53,708 bases of DNA, taken from positions 1-53,708 of the forward strand of contig NZ_BCSN01000015.1 of the NCBI RefSeq assembly GCF_001570885.1. The letters are read 5' to 3'. The position numbers and the translations under genes are program-made. This document shows, piece after piece, positions 15,662-24,210 of the stretch (its first letter is position 1; each line of letters opens with the position of its first letter). The notes under the pieces were generated by a model, which saw nothing but the letters and a program-made list of their open reading frames with translations, did no database searches and was not told where the DNA came from. This DNA is from Micrococcus lylae NBRC 15355 (lineage in GTDB: Bacteria > Actinomycetota > Actinomycetes > Actinomycetales > Micrococcaceae).

Positions 15662-16876
15662 GTGACAGACCGCCCCCTGCGCCTGCTGATGGACGCCCGC
15701 TACACGCGCACCGACTTCCATGACGGCATCTCGCGCTACGGCGCCAGTCTCATCGCGGCCGTGCACCGGCTGACGACTGCGGGGGAGTGGGCCGGCCGTG
15801 TTCAGATGCACATGCTGGTCAGTGACGAGGCGCAGCTGCGCCTGCTGCCGGCCGGCGTCCCGTGGCACCGCGCCACCGGGCCCACCTCGCCCCTCGAACC
15901 GACGCTTCCCGTGCAGGTGAACCGGCTGCGTCCGGACGTGGTGTTCTCCCCGATGCAGACGATGGGCTCCGCCGGCCGCCGCTACGGGCTGATCCTCACG
16001 CTCCACGACCTCATCTACTACGAGCACCGCACCCCGCCGCGGAACCTGCCCGAGCCGGTGCGCTGGCTGTGGCGGCTCTACCACCTCGGCTACGGACCGC
16101 AGCGGCTGCTGCTCAACCGCGCGGACCGCGTGGCCACCGTCTCTCAGACCACGGCCGGGCTGATCGCCGAGCACGCGCTGACGCGACGCCCCGTGGACGT
16201 GGTGCCCAATGCTCCGCAGCCGGTAGCCGAGCCCCGGAACCCGGACGCGGCGCCGGCCCGCTCGCTCGTCTACATGGGCTCCTTCATGGACTACAAGGAC
16301 GTGGACTCGCTCGTGGCCGCGATGCCGCTGCTGCCGGGGTACACGCTGCATCTGCTCTCGACGGTGCCGGCCGAACGCCGGGCGGAGCTGGAGGCGCTGC
16401 TGGCGCGGCGGCGCGCCGAGACGGGGGCCGGGACAGCGACCGGAGCGCACGGCGCGGGGGCCGGAACCTCCGGTGAGGTGGTCTTCCACAACGGCGTCAC
16501 CGACGAGGAGTACATCGCCCTGCTCCGCGAGGCCACGGCGCTGGTGACCCTGTCCCGGGCCGAGGGCTACGGCCTGCCCGTGGCCGAGGCGATGTCCCAC
16601 GGCACTCCGGTGATCGGCTCGGACATGCCGATCTTCCGCGAAGTCGCCGGGGGAGCCGAGCCCGCCTTCCTCCCGGTTCCGCTCGACGGCGACCGTCCCG
16701 CCGCCTTCGCCGCGCAGGTCCGCACCCTCACCGCGCCCGGCGCCTGGGCCGTGGCCTCGCGGGCCGCCGTGGGGCGTGCCGCCCGCTACCGCTGGGAGGA
16801 CTCGGCGGCGCGGCTGCTCGCGGCAGTGGAGTCCGTCGCCGATGAACGCGCTCAGTCCCGCTCCCGCCGCGGCTGA
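15662..16876 (+). CDS. Glycosyltransferase family 4 protein
   Basis: GT-B glycosyltransferase of 404 aa. The N-terminal fold starts LRLLMDARYTRTDFHDGISRYGASLI, typical of mannosyltransferases acting in polysaccharide or glycan assembly. The C-terminal domain shows LVYMGSFMDYKDVDSLV and the donor-binding EGYGLPVAEAMSHGTPVIGSD (E-x7-E). Start chosen at GTG 15662 because it lies 7 nt after a -10 hexamer; GTG 15653 would overlap that hexamer. The 3' end overlaps the end of the convergent M23 gene by 25 nt. Sugar and acceptor are unknown. Confidence 0.82.
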   Translation: MTDRPLRLLMDARYTRTDFHDGISRYGASLIAAVHRLTTAGEWAGRVQMHMLVSDEAQLRLLPAGVPWHRATGPTSPLEPTLPVQVNRLRPDVVFSPMQTMGSAGRRYGLILTLHDLIYYEHRTPPRNLPEPVRWLWRLYHLGYGPQRLLLNRADRVATVSQTTAGLIAEHALTRRPVDVVPNAPQPVAEPRNPDAAPARSLVYMGSFMDYKDVDSLVAAMPLLPGYTLHLLSTVPAERRAELEALLARRRAETGAGTATGAHGAGAGTSGEVVFHNGVTDEEYIALLREATALVTLSRAEGYGLPVAEAMSHGTPVIGSDMPIFREVAGGAEPAFLPVPLDGDRPAAFAAQVRTLTAPGAWAVASRAAVGRAARYRWEDSAARLLAAVESVADERAQSRSRRG

Positions 16877-17562
16877 GCCCCGTCCTCACCGGCATCGTCC
16901 TCCCTCCCGGCGCCGCCGTCCTCGCCGAGCGGCCACAGCACCGAGGGGCCGGACAGCCCCAGCAGCAGCGCCGGGTCCAGATAGCGATCCCGCAGCGTGC
17001 GGCCCACCAGCCAGCCGTCCAGCACGCGCACGCCCAGGTGCACGCACGGCTCGGCGCAGTGCTCCGCCGCCGGGTCCAGCCGGCCGACCGGCTGTCCCGC
17101 CGTCACCGTCTCCCCCTTCCCGACGACGGCCACCACCGGCTCCATCGAGCTCACCACCTCCTGTCCGTGGTCGATCGACAGCACCGGCCGCCCCGCCACC
17201 ATGCCGACGTGCCGGACCGTCCCGTCCGCCGGAGCCAGCACGACGTCCCCGCGCAGCCGCAGGTCCACGCCGCGGTGACCGGGATCCCAGGGCTGTTCGG
17301 GGGCGTCGAAGGCGCGCAGCAGGTCTCCGGCACCCGCGCCGGGCGCGGGGGAGGACCAGCGCAGCCCCGCCGGGATCGGTGTGGGGTCGGGTGCGGAGGC
17401 GGCGGTGCCTGCAGCGGACGACGCCGCCGGTGGGCCGGCACCGGCCGGTGCGGCGCCGAGCAGCACGGTCAGCAGCAGCACCGTCGCCGGGCGGCGCAGG
17501 CCGGGGCGGCGGAAGGGCGCCCGCCTGCTCGGGCGGGGCGAAGCGGTGAGTGACGTTCCCAT
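16852..17562 (-). CDS. Secreted M23 (LytM-type) metallopeptidase
   Basis: Zinc endopeptidase domain protein, 236 aa. The N-terminus has arginines then a hydrophobic stretch ([15 protein letters not shown]), a signal peptide. The M23 domain shows the zinc ligands HRGVD (H-x3-D), then [18 protein letters not shown]-like [16 protein letters not shown], and a final CVHLGVRV block with the last ligand histidine. The usual HxH has only one clear histidine here, so activity should be treated as likely but unproven. The frame extends to 17745, but the ATG at 17562 directly precedes the signal peptide. It is convergent with the upstream glycosyltransferase gene. Confidence 0.82.
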   Translation of the reverse strand: MGTSLTASPRPSRRAPFRRPGLRRPATVLLLTVLLGAAPAGAGPPAASSAAGTAASAPDPTPIPAGLRWSSPAPGAGAGDLLRAFDAPEQPWDPGHRGVDLRLRGDVVLAPADGTVRHVGMVAGRPVLSIDHGQEVVSSMEPVVAVVGKGETVTAGQPVGRLDPAAEHCAEPCVHLGVRVLDGWLVGRTLRDRYLDPALLLGLSGPSVLWPLGEDGGAGREDDAGEDGAQPRRERD

Positions 17563-17690
17563 GGGGCCAGGGTGCGCAGAAGACGGAGGCCGGTGCCGTC
17601 GTCGAGAAGCGAACTGTGGAGGGAACCGGGCAACCGGTCCGCTGTGCAGGAGGGGACGAGCGGGCGGAAGAGGTGCCGGGCGGGCTGGGG

Positions 17691-17969
17691 TACGATGGTC
17701 ACAGCGGTGACGTGTGCTGTGCCCGGAAACGGGAGGCGACGTCATCGACTACGCACACCACGGTGCGGCTGCGGGGCCCCGGTCCCACAGCGGCAGACCC
17801 CACCGACGGTCCCGTCCCCACGGACGGGTTTCGGCGGCGGTCCGGCGGCACCGCCGTCGTGGTGTCAGGGACCGCCCGGCCGGGCGGTCGAAGAACCGTG
17901 AAACAACGATCGGCAGCCGCCTGCGCACAGACGCGCGGGGTCCTACGGCCGCCACAGAAGGGATTCGAC
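17691..17969 (+). promoter_or_regulatory. rpsB promoter and long 5' leader
   Basis: TACGAT at 17691-17696 is the likely -10, giving a leader of about 265 nt. GTCAC-AGCG-GTGAC lies at the predicted start site. A perfect 20-bp palindrome GACCGCCCGG/CCGGGCGGTC is at 17870-17889. Long leaders before rpsB are often autoregulated by S2, but I do not recognise a described motif. Otherwise 17563-17969 contains no gene that I can support. Confidence 0.5.
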
Positions 17970-18824
17970 ATGTCGTCCGTCGTGACCATGCGCCAGCTCC
18001 TCGACTCCGGTGTCCACTTCGGCCACCAGACCCGCCGCTGGAACCCCAAGATGAAGCGCTTCATCTTCACCGAGCGCAACGGCATCTACATCATCGACCT
18101 CCAGCAGTCGCTGACCTACATCGACCGTGCCTACGAGTTCGTCAAGCAGACCGTCAAGCACGGTGGCACCATCCTGTTCGTCGGCACCAAGAAGCAGGCC
18201 CAGGAGGCCATCGCCGAGCAGGCCAACCGCGTCGGCATGCCGTACGTGAACCACCGCTGGCTGGGCGGCATGCTCACCAACTTCCAGACCGTCTCCAAGC
18301 GCGTGCAGCGCATGAAGGAGCTCGAGGAGATCGACTTCGAGGACGTGGCCGGCTCGGGCCACACCAAGAAGGAGCTCCTCCTGCTCTCCCGCGAGCTGCA
18401 GAAGCTCGAGGCCAACCTGGGCGGCATCCGCAACATGTCCAAGACCCCCTCCGCCGTGTGGGTCGTGGACACCAAGAAGGAGCACCTCGCCGTGGACGAG
18501 GCCCAGAAGCTGGGCATCCCGGTGGTCGCCATCCTCGACACCAACTGCGACCCGGACGAGGTCACCTACCCGATCCCGGGCAACGACGACGCGATCCGCT
18601 CCGTCGCCCTGCTGACCCGCGTGGTCGCCGACGCCGTCGCCGACGGCCTGATGGCCCGCTCCGGCAAGGGCGGCGACGCCTCCGCCGAGCCGATGGCCGA
18701 GTGGGAGCGCGAGCTGCTCGAGCAGCACAACGCCGAGAAGGCCGCCGAGGCCGAGCAGACCGAGGGTGAGGCCGCTGAGGCCGCCGCTCCGGCCGCCTCC
18801 GAGGACGCCGCCAAGGGCGAGTGA
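17970..18824 (+). CDS. rpsB: 30S ribosomal protein S2
   Basis: Ribosomal protein S2, 284 aa, needed for S1 docking and 30S function. Begins [33 protein letters not shown]; the signature [14 protein letters not shown] and the region [14 protein letters not shown] are present. The C-terminal 45 residues are an Ala/Glu-rich tail, common in actinobacterial S2. ATG 17970 has AGAAGGG 7 nt upstream; the frame is open far upstream but that part is the leader. tsf follows after about 100 nt, the near-universal pairing. Confidence 0.98.
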   Translation: MSSVVTMRQLLDSGVHFGHQTRRWNPKMKRFIFTERNGIYIIDLQQSLTYIDRAYEFVKQTVKHGGTILFVGTKKQAQEAIAEQANRVGMPYVNHRWLGGMLTNFQTVSKRVQRMKELEEIDFEDVAGSGHTKKELLLLSRELQKLEANLGGIRNMSKTPSAVWVVDTKKEHLAVDEAQKLGIPVVAILDTNCDPDEVTYPIPGNDDAIRSVALLTRVVADAVADGLMARSGKGGDASAEPMAEWERELLEQHNAEKAAEAEQTEGEAAEAAAPAASEDAAKGE

Positions 18825-18834
18825 CCCCGGACCG

Positions 18835-18866
18835 CCCCGGCGGGCGCCCAGCCGCACCCGCCGGGG
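18835..18866 (+). terminator. Hairpin in the rpsB-tsf spacer
   Basis: CCCCGGCGGG at 18835-18844 pairs with CCCGCCGGGG at 18857-18866 (10 bp, 12-nt loop). It lies 10 nt after rpsB and about 60 nt before tsf, so it may be a partial terminator that lowers tsf expression, or an RNA-processing site. Confidence 0.5.
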
Positions 18867-18925
18867 TGGACCCCAGACATCAGCATCCCGCAACCACCCC
18901 ATCCAACGGGAAGGACCGAACGAGC

Positions 18926-19762
18926 ATGGCGAACTACACCGCTGCCGACATCAAGGCCCTGCGCGAGCGCACCGGCGCCGGCATGATGGACGTCAAGAAG
19001 GCCCTCGACGAGGCCAACGGCGACACCGACAAGGCCATCGAGATCATCCGCGTCAAGGGTCTCAAGGGCGCCACCAAGCGCGAGGGCCGCGCCGCGGCCG
19101 AGGGCCTCGTCGCCGCCACCGTCGAGAACGGCGTCGGCGTGATGGTCGAGCTGAACTGCGAGACCGACTTCGTGGCCAAGGCCGAGAAGTTCATCACCCT
19201 GGGCGACGCCGTCCTGAAGACCGCCGTCGACTCCGGCGCCGCCGACCTCGAGTCGCTGCTGGCCGCCGAGTACGAGGGCCGCACCCTCGGCGACCACGTC
19301 ACCGAGGAGGGCGCCCTGATGGGCGAGAAGGTCGTCGTGCGCCGCATCGCCCGCGTCGAGGGCGCCTTCGTGGACGCCTACCTCCACAGGACCTCCAAGG
19401 ACCTGCCGGCCCAGGTGTCCGTGCTCCTGGCCGTGGACTCCGACTCCGACGAGGCCAAGACCGCTGCGCACGACATCGCCGTGCACACCGCCGCCTACTC
19501 GCCGACCTACCTCACCCGTGAGGACGTCCCGGCCGAGACCGTGGAGAACGAGCGCCGCATCGCCGACGAGACCGCGCGTGCCGAGGGCAAGCCGGAGCAG
19601 GCCCTGCCGAAGATCGTCGAGGGCCGCCTGACCGGCTTCTTCAAGGAGATCGTCCTCGAGGACCAGCCCTTCGCCAAGGACCCGAAGACCACCGTGGGCA
19701 AGGTCGCCTCCGAGGCCGGCACCAAGGTCACCGGCTTCGCTCGCTTCCGCGTCGGCAACTGA
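18926..19762 (+). CDS. tsf: Elongation factor Ts
   Basis: Guanine nucleotide exchange factor for EF-Tu, 278 aa, cytoplasmic. The N-terminal UBA-like domain MANYTAADIKALRERTGAGMMDVKKALDE is the family signature, followed by ELNCETDFVAKAEKF, which contacts EF-Tu. ATG 18926 with GGGAAGGA upstream. Cotranscribed with rpsB in most bacteria; here a hairpin lies between them. Confidence 0.98.
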   Translation: MANYTAADIKALRERTGAGMMDVKKALDEANGDTDKAIEIIRVKGLKGATKREGRAAAEGLVAATVENGVGVMVELNCETDFVAKAEKFITLGDAVLKTAVDSGAADLESLLAAEYEGRTLGDHVTEEGALMGEKVVVRRIARVEGAFVDAYLHRTSKDLPAQVSVLLAVDSDSDEAKTAAHDIAVHTAAYSPTYLTREDVPAETVENERRIADETARAEGKPEQALPKIVEGRLTGFFKEIVLEDQPFAKDPKTTVGKVASEAGTKVTGFARFRVGN

Positions 19763-19809
19763 ATCACGCCGCGGCGCCTGCCGCTCGGTCCGCCCCCTGA
19801 TTCGGGGGG

Positions 19810-19826
19810 TAGGATCGTAGCGATCC
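19810..19826 (+). promoter_or_regulatory. pyrH -10 hexamer with an overlapping inverted repeat
   Basis: TAGGAT at 19810-19815 is the likely -10. GGATCG (19812-19817), TAG, CGATCC (19821-19826) is a perfect 6-bp inverted repeat covering the -10 and predicted start site, placed like a repressor operator. Confidence 0.45.
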
Positions 19827-19870
19827 GAGCCCGCGCCGGTCCGCATGCACCGCATGCGGCCGCCACCGAT

Positions 19871-19905
19871 GGCGGGGTGGTCACCAGCTCGGTGACCACC
19901 CCGCC
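19871..19905 (+). terminator. Strong hairpin in the pyrH leader
   Basis: A perfect 15-bp stem, 19871-19885 with 19891-19905, loop AGCTC. It could be the tsf terminator, but it lies downstream of the candidate pyrH -10 at 19810, so it would be inside the pyrH leader and could attenuate pyrH transcription. Confidence 0.7.
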
Positions 19906-19959
19906 GTTGTGTGCCCACACCTGGACCAGCCCGAGACGACGCCCCGAGGAGTCCCGCCC

Positions 19960-20715
19960 ATGGAGACGAACACCCACACCCAGTCCCTGCCGACCGTGAC
20001 CGACGCCGCCACGGGCCGCCGCCGCGTGCTGCTCAAGCTCTCCGGCGAGGTCTTCGGCGGCGGCAAGGTCGGCGTGGACCCGGACACCGTCCGCGGCATC
20101 GCCGAGCAGATCGCCGAGGCCGCCGAGTCCGTCGAGATCGCGATCGTGGTCGGGGGAGGCAACTTCTTCCGCGGCGCCGAGCTGTCCGAGAACGGCATGG
20201 ACCGCCGTCGCGCCGACTACATGGGCATGCTCGGCACCGTCATGAACTGCCTCGCCCTCCAGGACTTCCTCCTCCAGGCCGGCGTCTCCACCCGCGTGCA
20301 GTCCGCGATCTCCATGGAGCAGGTCGCCGAGCCGTACATCCCGCTGCGCGCCATCCGCCACATGCAGAAGGGGCGCGTGGTGGTCTTCGGCGCCGGTACC
20401 GGCCTGCCCTACTTCTCCACGGACACCGTGGCCGCGCAGCGCGCCCTCGAGATCGGCGCGGACGAGGTCCTCATGGCCAAGTCCGGCGTGGACGGCGTCT
20501 ACACCGCCGACCCGAAGAAGGACCCGAACGCCGAGCGTCTGGACCACCTCACCTACGACGAGGCCCTGCAGCGGGACATCCGCGTCATGGACCTGACCGC
20601 CATGACCATGTGCAAGGACAACGGCCTGCCCATGCGCGTGTTCGGGATGGAGGGCCCCGGCAACGTCACCGCTGCTCTGCGCGGCGACGGCATCGGCACC
20701 ACCGTCACCCCCTGA
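19960..20715 (+). CDS. pyrH: UMP kinase
   Basis: Phosphorylates UMP to UDP with ATP, at the start of pyrimidine nucleotide supply; hexameric amino-acid-kinase fold, 251 aa. Landmarks are [55 protein letters not shown] and [19 protein letters not shown]. The ATG at 19960 has GAGGAG 8 nt upstream; the frame is open to 19909 but that part lacks family similarity. The N-terminal extension of about 20 residues before the first strand is normal for actinobacteria. frr follows 80 nt downstream with its own -10 sequence. Confidence 0.97.
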   Translation: METNTHTQSLPTVTDAATGRRRVLLKLSGEVFGGGKVGVDPDTVRGIAEQIAEAAESVEIAIVVGGGNFFRGAELSENGMDRRRADYMGMLGTVMNCLALQDFLLQAGVSTRVQSAISMEQVAEPYIPLRAIRHMQKGRVVVFGAGTGLPYFSTDTVAAQRALEIGADEVLMAKSGVDGVYTADPKKDPNAERLDHLTYDEALQRDIRVMDLTAMTMCKDNGLPMRVFGMEGPGNVTAALRGDGIGTTVTP

Positions 20716-20753
20716 GCCGGGCCCCGCCCGAGCCCGAGTCCCTGAATCCCACG

Positions 20754-20759
20754 TAGGAT
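20754..20759 (+). promoter_or_regulatory. -10 hexamer upstream of frr
   Basis: TAGGAT, 36 nt before the GTG of frr. The -35 region is weak. frr may therefore be transcribed separately from pyrH as well as by readthrough. Confidence 0.4.
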
Positions 20760-20795
20760 GGAGGGCAGCCACTCACCCACACGTCAGGAGACATC

Positions 20796-21353
20796 GTGAT
20801 CCAGGAGACCCTGCAGTCCGCCGAAGAGCAGATGGGCCGCACCATCGAGGCCACCCGCGAGGACTTCGCCTCCGTGCGCACCGGCCGCGCCAACCCGGGC
20901 CTCTACTCCAAGGTGATGGTGGACTACTACGGTGCCATGACCCCGCTGCAGCAGCTGGCCTCCTTCACCACCACGGACGCCCGCACCCTGCTGATCACCC
21001 CCTTCGACGTGTCCGCGCTGCGCAACATCGAGAAGGCCCTGTCCGAGTCGGAGGTCGGTGCCAACCCGTCGAACGACGGCAAGGTCATCCGCGTGGTGAT
21101 GCCGGAGCTCACGGAGGAGCGGCGCAAGGAGTACGTGAAGCTCGTCAAGCAGAAGGCGGAGGAGCACAAGATCTCCGTCCGCAACGCCCGCCGCAAGGCC
21201 AAGGAGGCCATCGACAAGGCCGTCAAGGACGGCGACGTCGGCGAGGACGAGGGCGCGCGCGGAGAGAAGGAGCTCGACGCCATGACGAAGAAGCACGTGG
21301 ACCTCATCGAGGACATGGCGAAGAACAAGGAAGCCGATCTGCTCGAGGTCTGA
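20796..21353 (+). CDS. frr: Ribosome recycling factor
   Basis: Splits post-termination 70S ribosomes together with EF-G; 185 aa, the standard length. Characteristic runs are FASVRTGRANPGL, YYGAMTPLQQLA and VVMPELTEERRKEYVKL. GTG start with CAGGAGA 4-5 nt upstream. It is followed 42 nt later by cdsA, the usual order. Confidence 0.98.
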   Translation: MIQETLQSAEEQMGRTIEATREDFASVRTGRANPGLYSKVMVDYYGAMTPLQQLASFTTTDARTLLITPFDVSALRNIEKALSESEVGANPSNDGKVIRVVMPELTEERRKEYVKLVKQKAEEHKISVRNARRKAKEAIDKAVKDGDVGEDEGARGEKELDAMTKKHVDLIEDMAKNKEADLLEV

Positions 21354-21395
21354 GGCCCCGCCCGGGCCCCAGCGACGCCCCACCGGAAGCATCCG

Positions 21396-22229
21396 ATGAC
21401 CACAGCCGCGCAGACCCCCGCACCCCCACGCGGCGGCCGAGACCTCAAATCCGCCGTCCTCGTGGGGGTCGTGCTGTTGGGCGTCGCCCTGGCCGGCCTG
21501 ATCCTGTGGGACTGGCTGCTGGCGCTGCTCATCGTGGTGCTGCTGGTCGCCGGCGTCACCGAGGTCGCGAATGCCGTCCGAGGCATCGGCCTGGACGTCC
21601 CCAAGCCCCCGCTGTGGATCGCGGCCGTCGCCCTGCCGCTGTCCGCGCTGCTGTGGGGAGTGGAGGCGCTGTTCATCGCCCTGCTGGGGTCGTTGATGCT
21701 GGTCTGCCTCTGGACGGAGGCCACTCGCCGCAGACCCACCGGCCAGATCATCCTGGCCGGCGTGTTCGCCGTGATGTGGGCCCCGTTCCTGCTCTCCTTC
21801 GGCGTCGCGCTGCTGGACCAGCCGCGCGGCAACTTCATGGTGGCCTGCCTGCTGCTGATGGTGATCGCCAACGACACCTTCGGCTACATCGTGGGCTACC
21901 GCTTCGGCAAGAACCCCATCGCGCCGCGCATCAGCCCGAAGAAGTCGTGGGAGGGCCTGGTGGGCTCGCTCCTCGGCGCGGTGCTGGTGGGCGTGGTGGC
22001 GGTGCCGCTGCTGGTGGGCCAGCCCTGGTGGGTCGGCCTGCTGCTCGGCGTGTTCGCGGTGGTCGCCGCGACCGCCGGCGACTTCTCCGAGTCCATGGTC
22101 AAGCGTGAACTCGGAATCAAGGACATGTCCTCCCTGCTGCCGGGCCACGGCGGGGTCATGGACCGCCTGGACTCACTGGTGTTCGCCGCACCGGTGGCCT
22201 ACACCCTCTTGGCCCTGCCCATCGCCTGA
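21396..22229 (+). CDS. cdsA: Phosphatidate cytidylyltransferase
   Basis: Makes CDP-diacylglycerol from phosphatidic acid and CTP, the branch point for all phospholipids; 277 aa, about eight membrane helices. The C-terminal CdsA signature is present: SMVKRELGIKDMSSLLPGHG followed by GVMDRLDS. A polar N-terminus of about 20 residues precedes the first helix. Its product is the donor used by the CDP-alcohol phosphatidyltransferase at 12098. Confidence 0.96.
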   Translation: MTTAAQTPAPPRGGRDLKSAVLVGVVLLGVALAGLILWDWLLALLIVVLLVAGVTEVANAVRGIGLDVPKPPLWIAAVALPLSALLWGVEALFIALLGSLMLVCLWTEATRRRPTGQIILAGVFAVMWAPFLLSFGVALLDQPRGNFMVACLLLMVIANDTFGYIVGYRFGKNPIAPRISPKKSWEGLVGSLLGAVLVGVVAVPLLVGQPWWVGLLLGVFAVVAATAGDFSESMVKRELGIKDMSSLLPGHGGVMDRLDSLVFAAPVAYTLLALPIA

Positions 22230-22297
22230 GCGGCGCCCCTGCCCAGGCACCTTCCCCTACGGCCGCCCCAGCGGCCCCTGACACCACAGGAGTGCGG

Positions 22298-22891
22298 ATG
22301 TCGAAGAAGTCGCCTGATGACCTGAAGACCACCGTCGACCAGCCCTTCGAGCGCGTGGAGTCCGACGAGATCGGCTATGAGCCCAGCCACGTGGACGCCT
22401 TCATGGTGCGTGCCCGCAAGGCCTACGAGGGCGCCGGCGAGCTGTCCGTCGAGGACGTCCGCCAGGCCCGCTTCGCCACCGTCAACGGCGGCTACGCCAC
22501 GGACCAGGTGGACGACGCCCTGGACCGCCTCGAGGGCGCCCTGGCGGACTCCGAGCGCGAGGCCTTCGTCTCCGAGCGCGGCGACGAGGACTGGGCCGTG
22601 ATGCTCACCGAACGCACCGAAGAGCTGCTCGGCCGTGCCGACCGCGCCCCGGGCGAGCGGTTCCGCCGCCCGTCGCGCGCCGATGCCCAGTCCTATGACG
22701 TGGACCAGGTGGACGAGTTCTGCGACCGCCTCGCCGAGGCGCTGCGCGCCCCGGAGGGGGAGTCCGAGCTCGATGCGGACGACGTGCGCCGCGCCGCCTT
22801 CGCCGCCGCGGAGGGCCGCAAGGGCTACGAGGAGGGCCAGGTCGACGCGTACCTCGACGCGGCCGTGGACGTTCTGCTCCGCCGCGGCTGA
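22298..22891 (+). CDS. DivIVA-domain-like protein with two internal repeats
   Basis: A 197-aa acidic soluble protein built from two copies of a roughly 60-residue unit resembling the DivIVA-type (DivI1A) short repeat: GYEPSHVDAFMVRAR...VEDVRQARF...YATDQVDDALDRL and SYDVDQVDEFCDRLA...ADDVRRAAF...YEEGQVDAYLDAA. It has no long coiled coil, so it is not the polar-growth protein DivIVA/Wag31 itself. ATG 22298 has ACAGGAG 5 nt before it; the GTG at 22292 overlaps that sequence. Such genes sit downstream of cdsA in related genera. Role unknown; possibly a septal or envelope-associated partner. Confidence 0.78.
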   Translation: MSKKSPDDLKTTVDQPFERVESDEIGYEPSHVDAFMVRARKAYEGAGELSVEDVRQARFATVNGGYATDQVDDALDRLEGALADSEREAFVSERGDEDWAVMLTERTEELLGRADRAPGERFRRPSRADAQSYDVDQVDEFCDRLAEALRAPEGESELDADDVRRAAFAAAEGRKGYEEGQVDAYLDAAVDVLLRRG

Positions 22892-22950
22892 GCCGCACAC
22901 GAACTGTCCGGCAGCCCTACGCGGAGGGCTTCCGGCTGCCTCCGCGCGTG

Positions 22951-22979
22951 TTGTCAAGTCCTGTCCATGTGACTAGACT
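22951..22979 (+). promoter_or_regulatory. Promoter of the bkd operon
   Basis: TTGTCA at 22951-22956, a 17-bp spacer, TAGACT at 22974-22979. It is the best-spaced sigma-A-type promoter in the window and predicts a start near 22986, leaving a leader of about 97 nt. Confidence 0.7.
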
Positions 22980-23082
22980 CACCCGGAGTCATCGGAGGTG
23001 ACTGAGGCCACAACCGCGCCCGTGTCACCCGCCCCCGGACGGCGCCGAACACCTCCGGTGCCCGGTCACGAGAGTTGAGGAC

Positions 23083-24210
23083 ATGACGCAAGTCGATCTC
23101 CCCGCTGAGGCGGACATCCCGCAGTCAGAGCACCGCGAGTACCTGCAGGTGCTGGACGCCCAGGGCGTGCGCAGCGCCGAGCCCGAGTTGGACCCGTGGC
23201 TGGAGGACGTCGACGACGACGCCCTCTCCCAGCTGTACCGGGACATGGTCCTGATCCGCCGCCTCGACACCGAGGCCACCCACCTGCAGCGCCAGGGGCA
23301 GCTGGCCCTGTGGCCGCCGCTTCTCGGCCAGGAGGCCGCGCAGGCCGGCTCGGCCGCAGCGCTGCGCGAGGACGACTTCGTCTTCCCGTCGTACCGGGAG
23401 AACGGCGTCGCCCTGCTCCGCGGCGTGGACGCCCTCGGACTCATCCGCCTGTGGCGCGGCTCCACCTTCTCCGGCTGGGACCCGAAGGCCCACAAGGTGG
23501 CCGCCCAGCAGATCATCATCGGCGCGCAGGCTCTGCACGCCACCGGCTACGCCATGGGTGCCGCCATGGACGGGGACAAGTCCGCCACCATCGTCTACTT
23601 CGGCGACGGCGCGACCTCCCAGGGCGACGTCAACGAGGCCATGGTGTTCGCCGCCACCTACAAGGCGCCGGTCGTCTTCTTCTGCCAGAACAACCACTGG
23701 GCCATCTCCGAGCCGGTGACGCTGCAGTCGCCGCGGCACCTGGCCGACCGCCCGTGGGGCTTCGGCGTCCCGTCCCTGCGGGTGGACGGCAACGACGTGC
23801 TCGCCGTGCTGGCCGCGACCCGCCGTGCCGTGGAGCGCGCGGCGAACGGCGGCGGCCCGACCTTCATCGAGGCCGTCACCTACCGCATGGGCCCGCACAC
23901 CACCGCGGACGACCCGACCCGCTACCGCTCGGACGAGGAGGTCGAGTCCTGGAAGGCCAAGGACCCGATCGACCGCGTGGCCGCCCACCTGCGGGCCAAC
24001 GGCGTGGACATGGATGCCCTGGAGGCCGAGGCGACGAAGGAGGCCGACGCTCTCGCCGCGGACGTCCGCGCCGCTCTGGAGGTTCTCGAGGAGGCCGGCC
24101 CAGACGCCCTGTTCACCGAGGTCTACGCCGAGCCGCACCAGGAGCTCGCCCGCCAGCGCCGGGAGTCCGCGCTGTACCACGCCATGTTCGATGAGGAGGG
24201 CCAGGCATGA
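23083..24210 (+). CDS. bkdA: 2-oxoacid dehydrogenase E1 alpha subunit (branched-chain type)
   Basis: Thiamine-diphosphate-binding alpha subunit of an alpha2beta2 E1, 375 aa. The ThDP/Mg motif runs from GDG at 174-176 to NN at 203-204 (spacing 30). The YRSDEEVESW region fits the phosphorylation-loop area of the family. Decarboxylates branched 2-oxoacids (or pyruvate) and passes the acyl group to lipoyl-E2. Annotation as pyruvate dehydrogenase is common, but Actinobacteria normally use the single-chain AceE for pyruvate, and the leucine-degradation neighbours here favour the branched-chain complex. The stop overlaps the E1 beta start (ATGA). Confidence 0.9.
   Translation: MTQVDLPAEADIPQSEHREYLQVLDAQGVRSAEPELDPWLEDVDDDALSQLYRDMVLIRRLDTEATHLQRQGQLALWPPLLGQEAAQAGSAAALREDDFVFPSYRENGVALLRGVDALGLIRLWRGSTFSGWDPKAHKVAAQQIIIGAQALHATGYAMGAAMDGDKSATIVYFGDGATSQGDVNEAMVFAATYKAPVVFFCQNNHWAISEPVTLQSPRHLADRPWGFGVPSLRVDGNDVLAVLAATRRAVERAANGGGPTFIEAVTYRMGPHTTADDPTRYRSDEEVESWKAKDPIDRVAAHLRANGVDMDALEAEATKEADALAADVRAALEVLEEAGPDALFTEVYAEPHQELARQRRESALYHAMFDEEGQA

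Noticed and set aside
22892-22970. A terminator between the DivIVA-like gene and the bkd promoter
   Set aside because: Several short complementary stretches (6-8 bp) compete with each other and none forms a clear stable hairpin.
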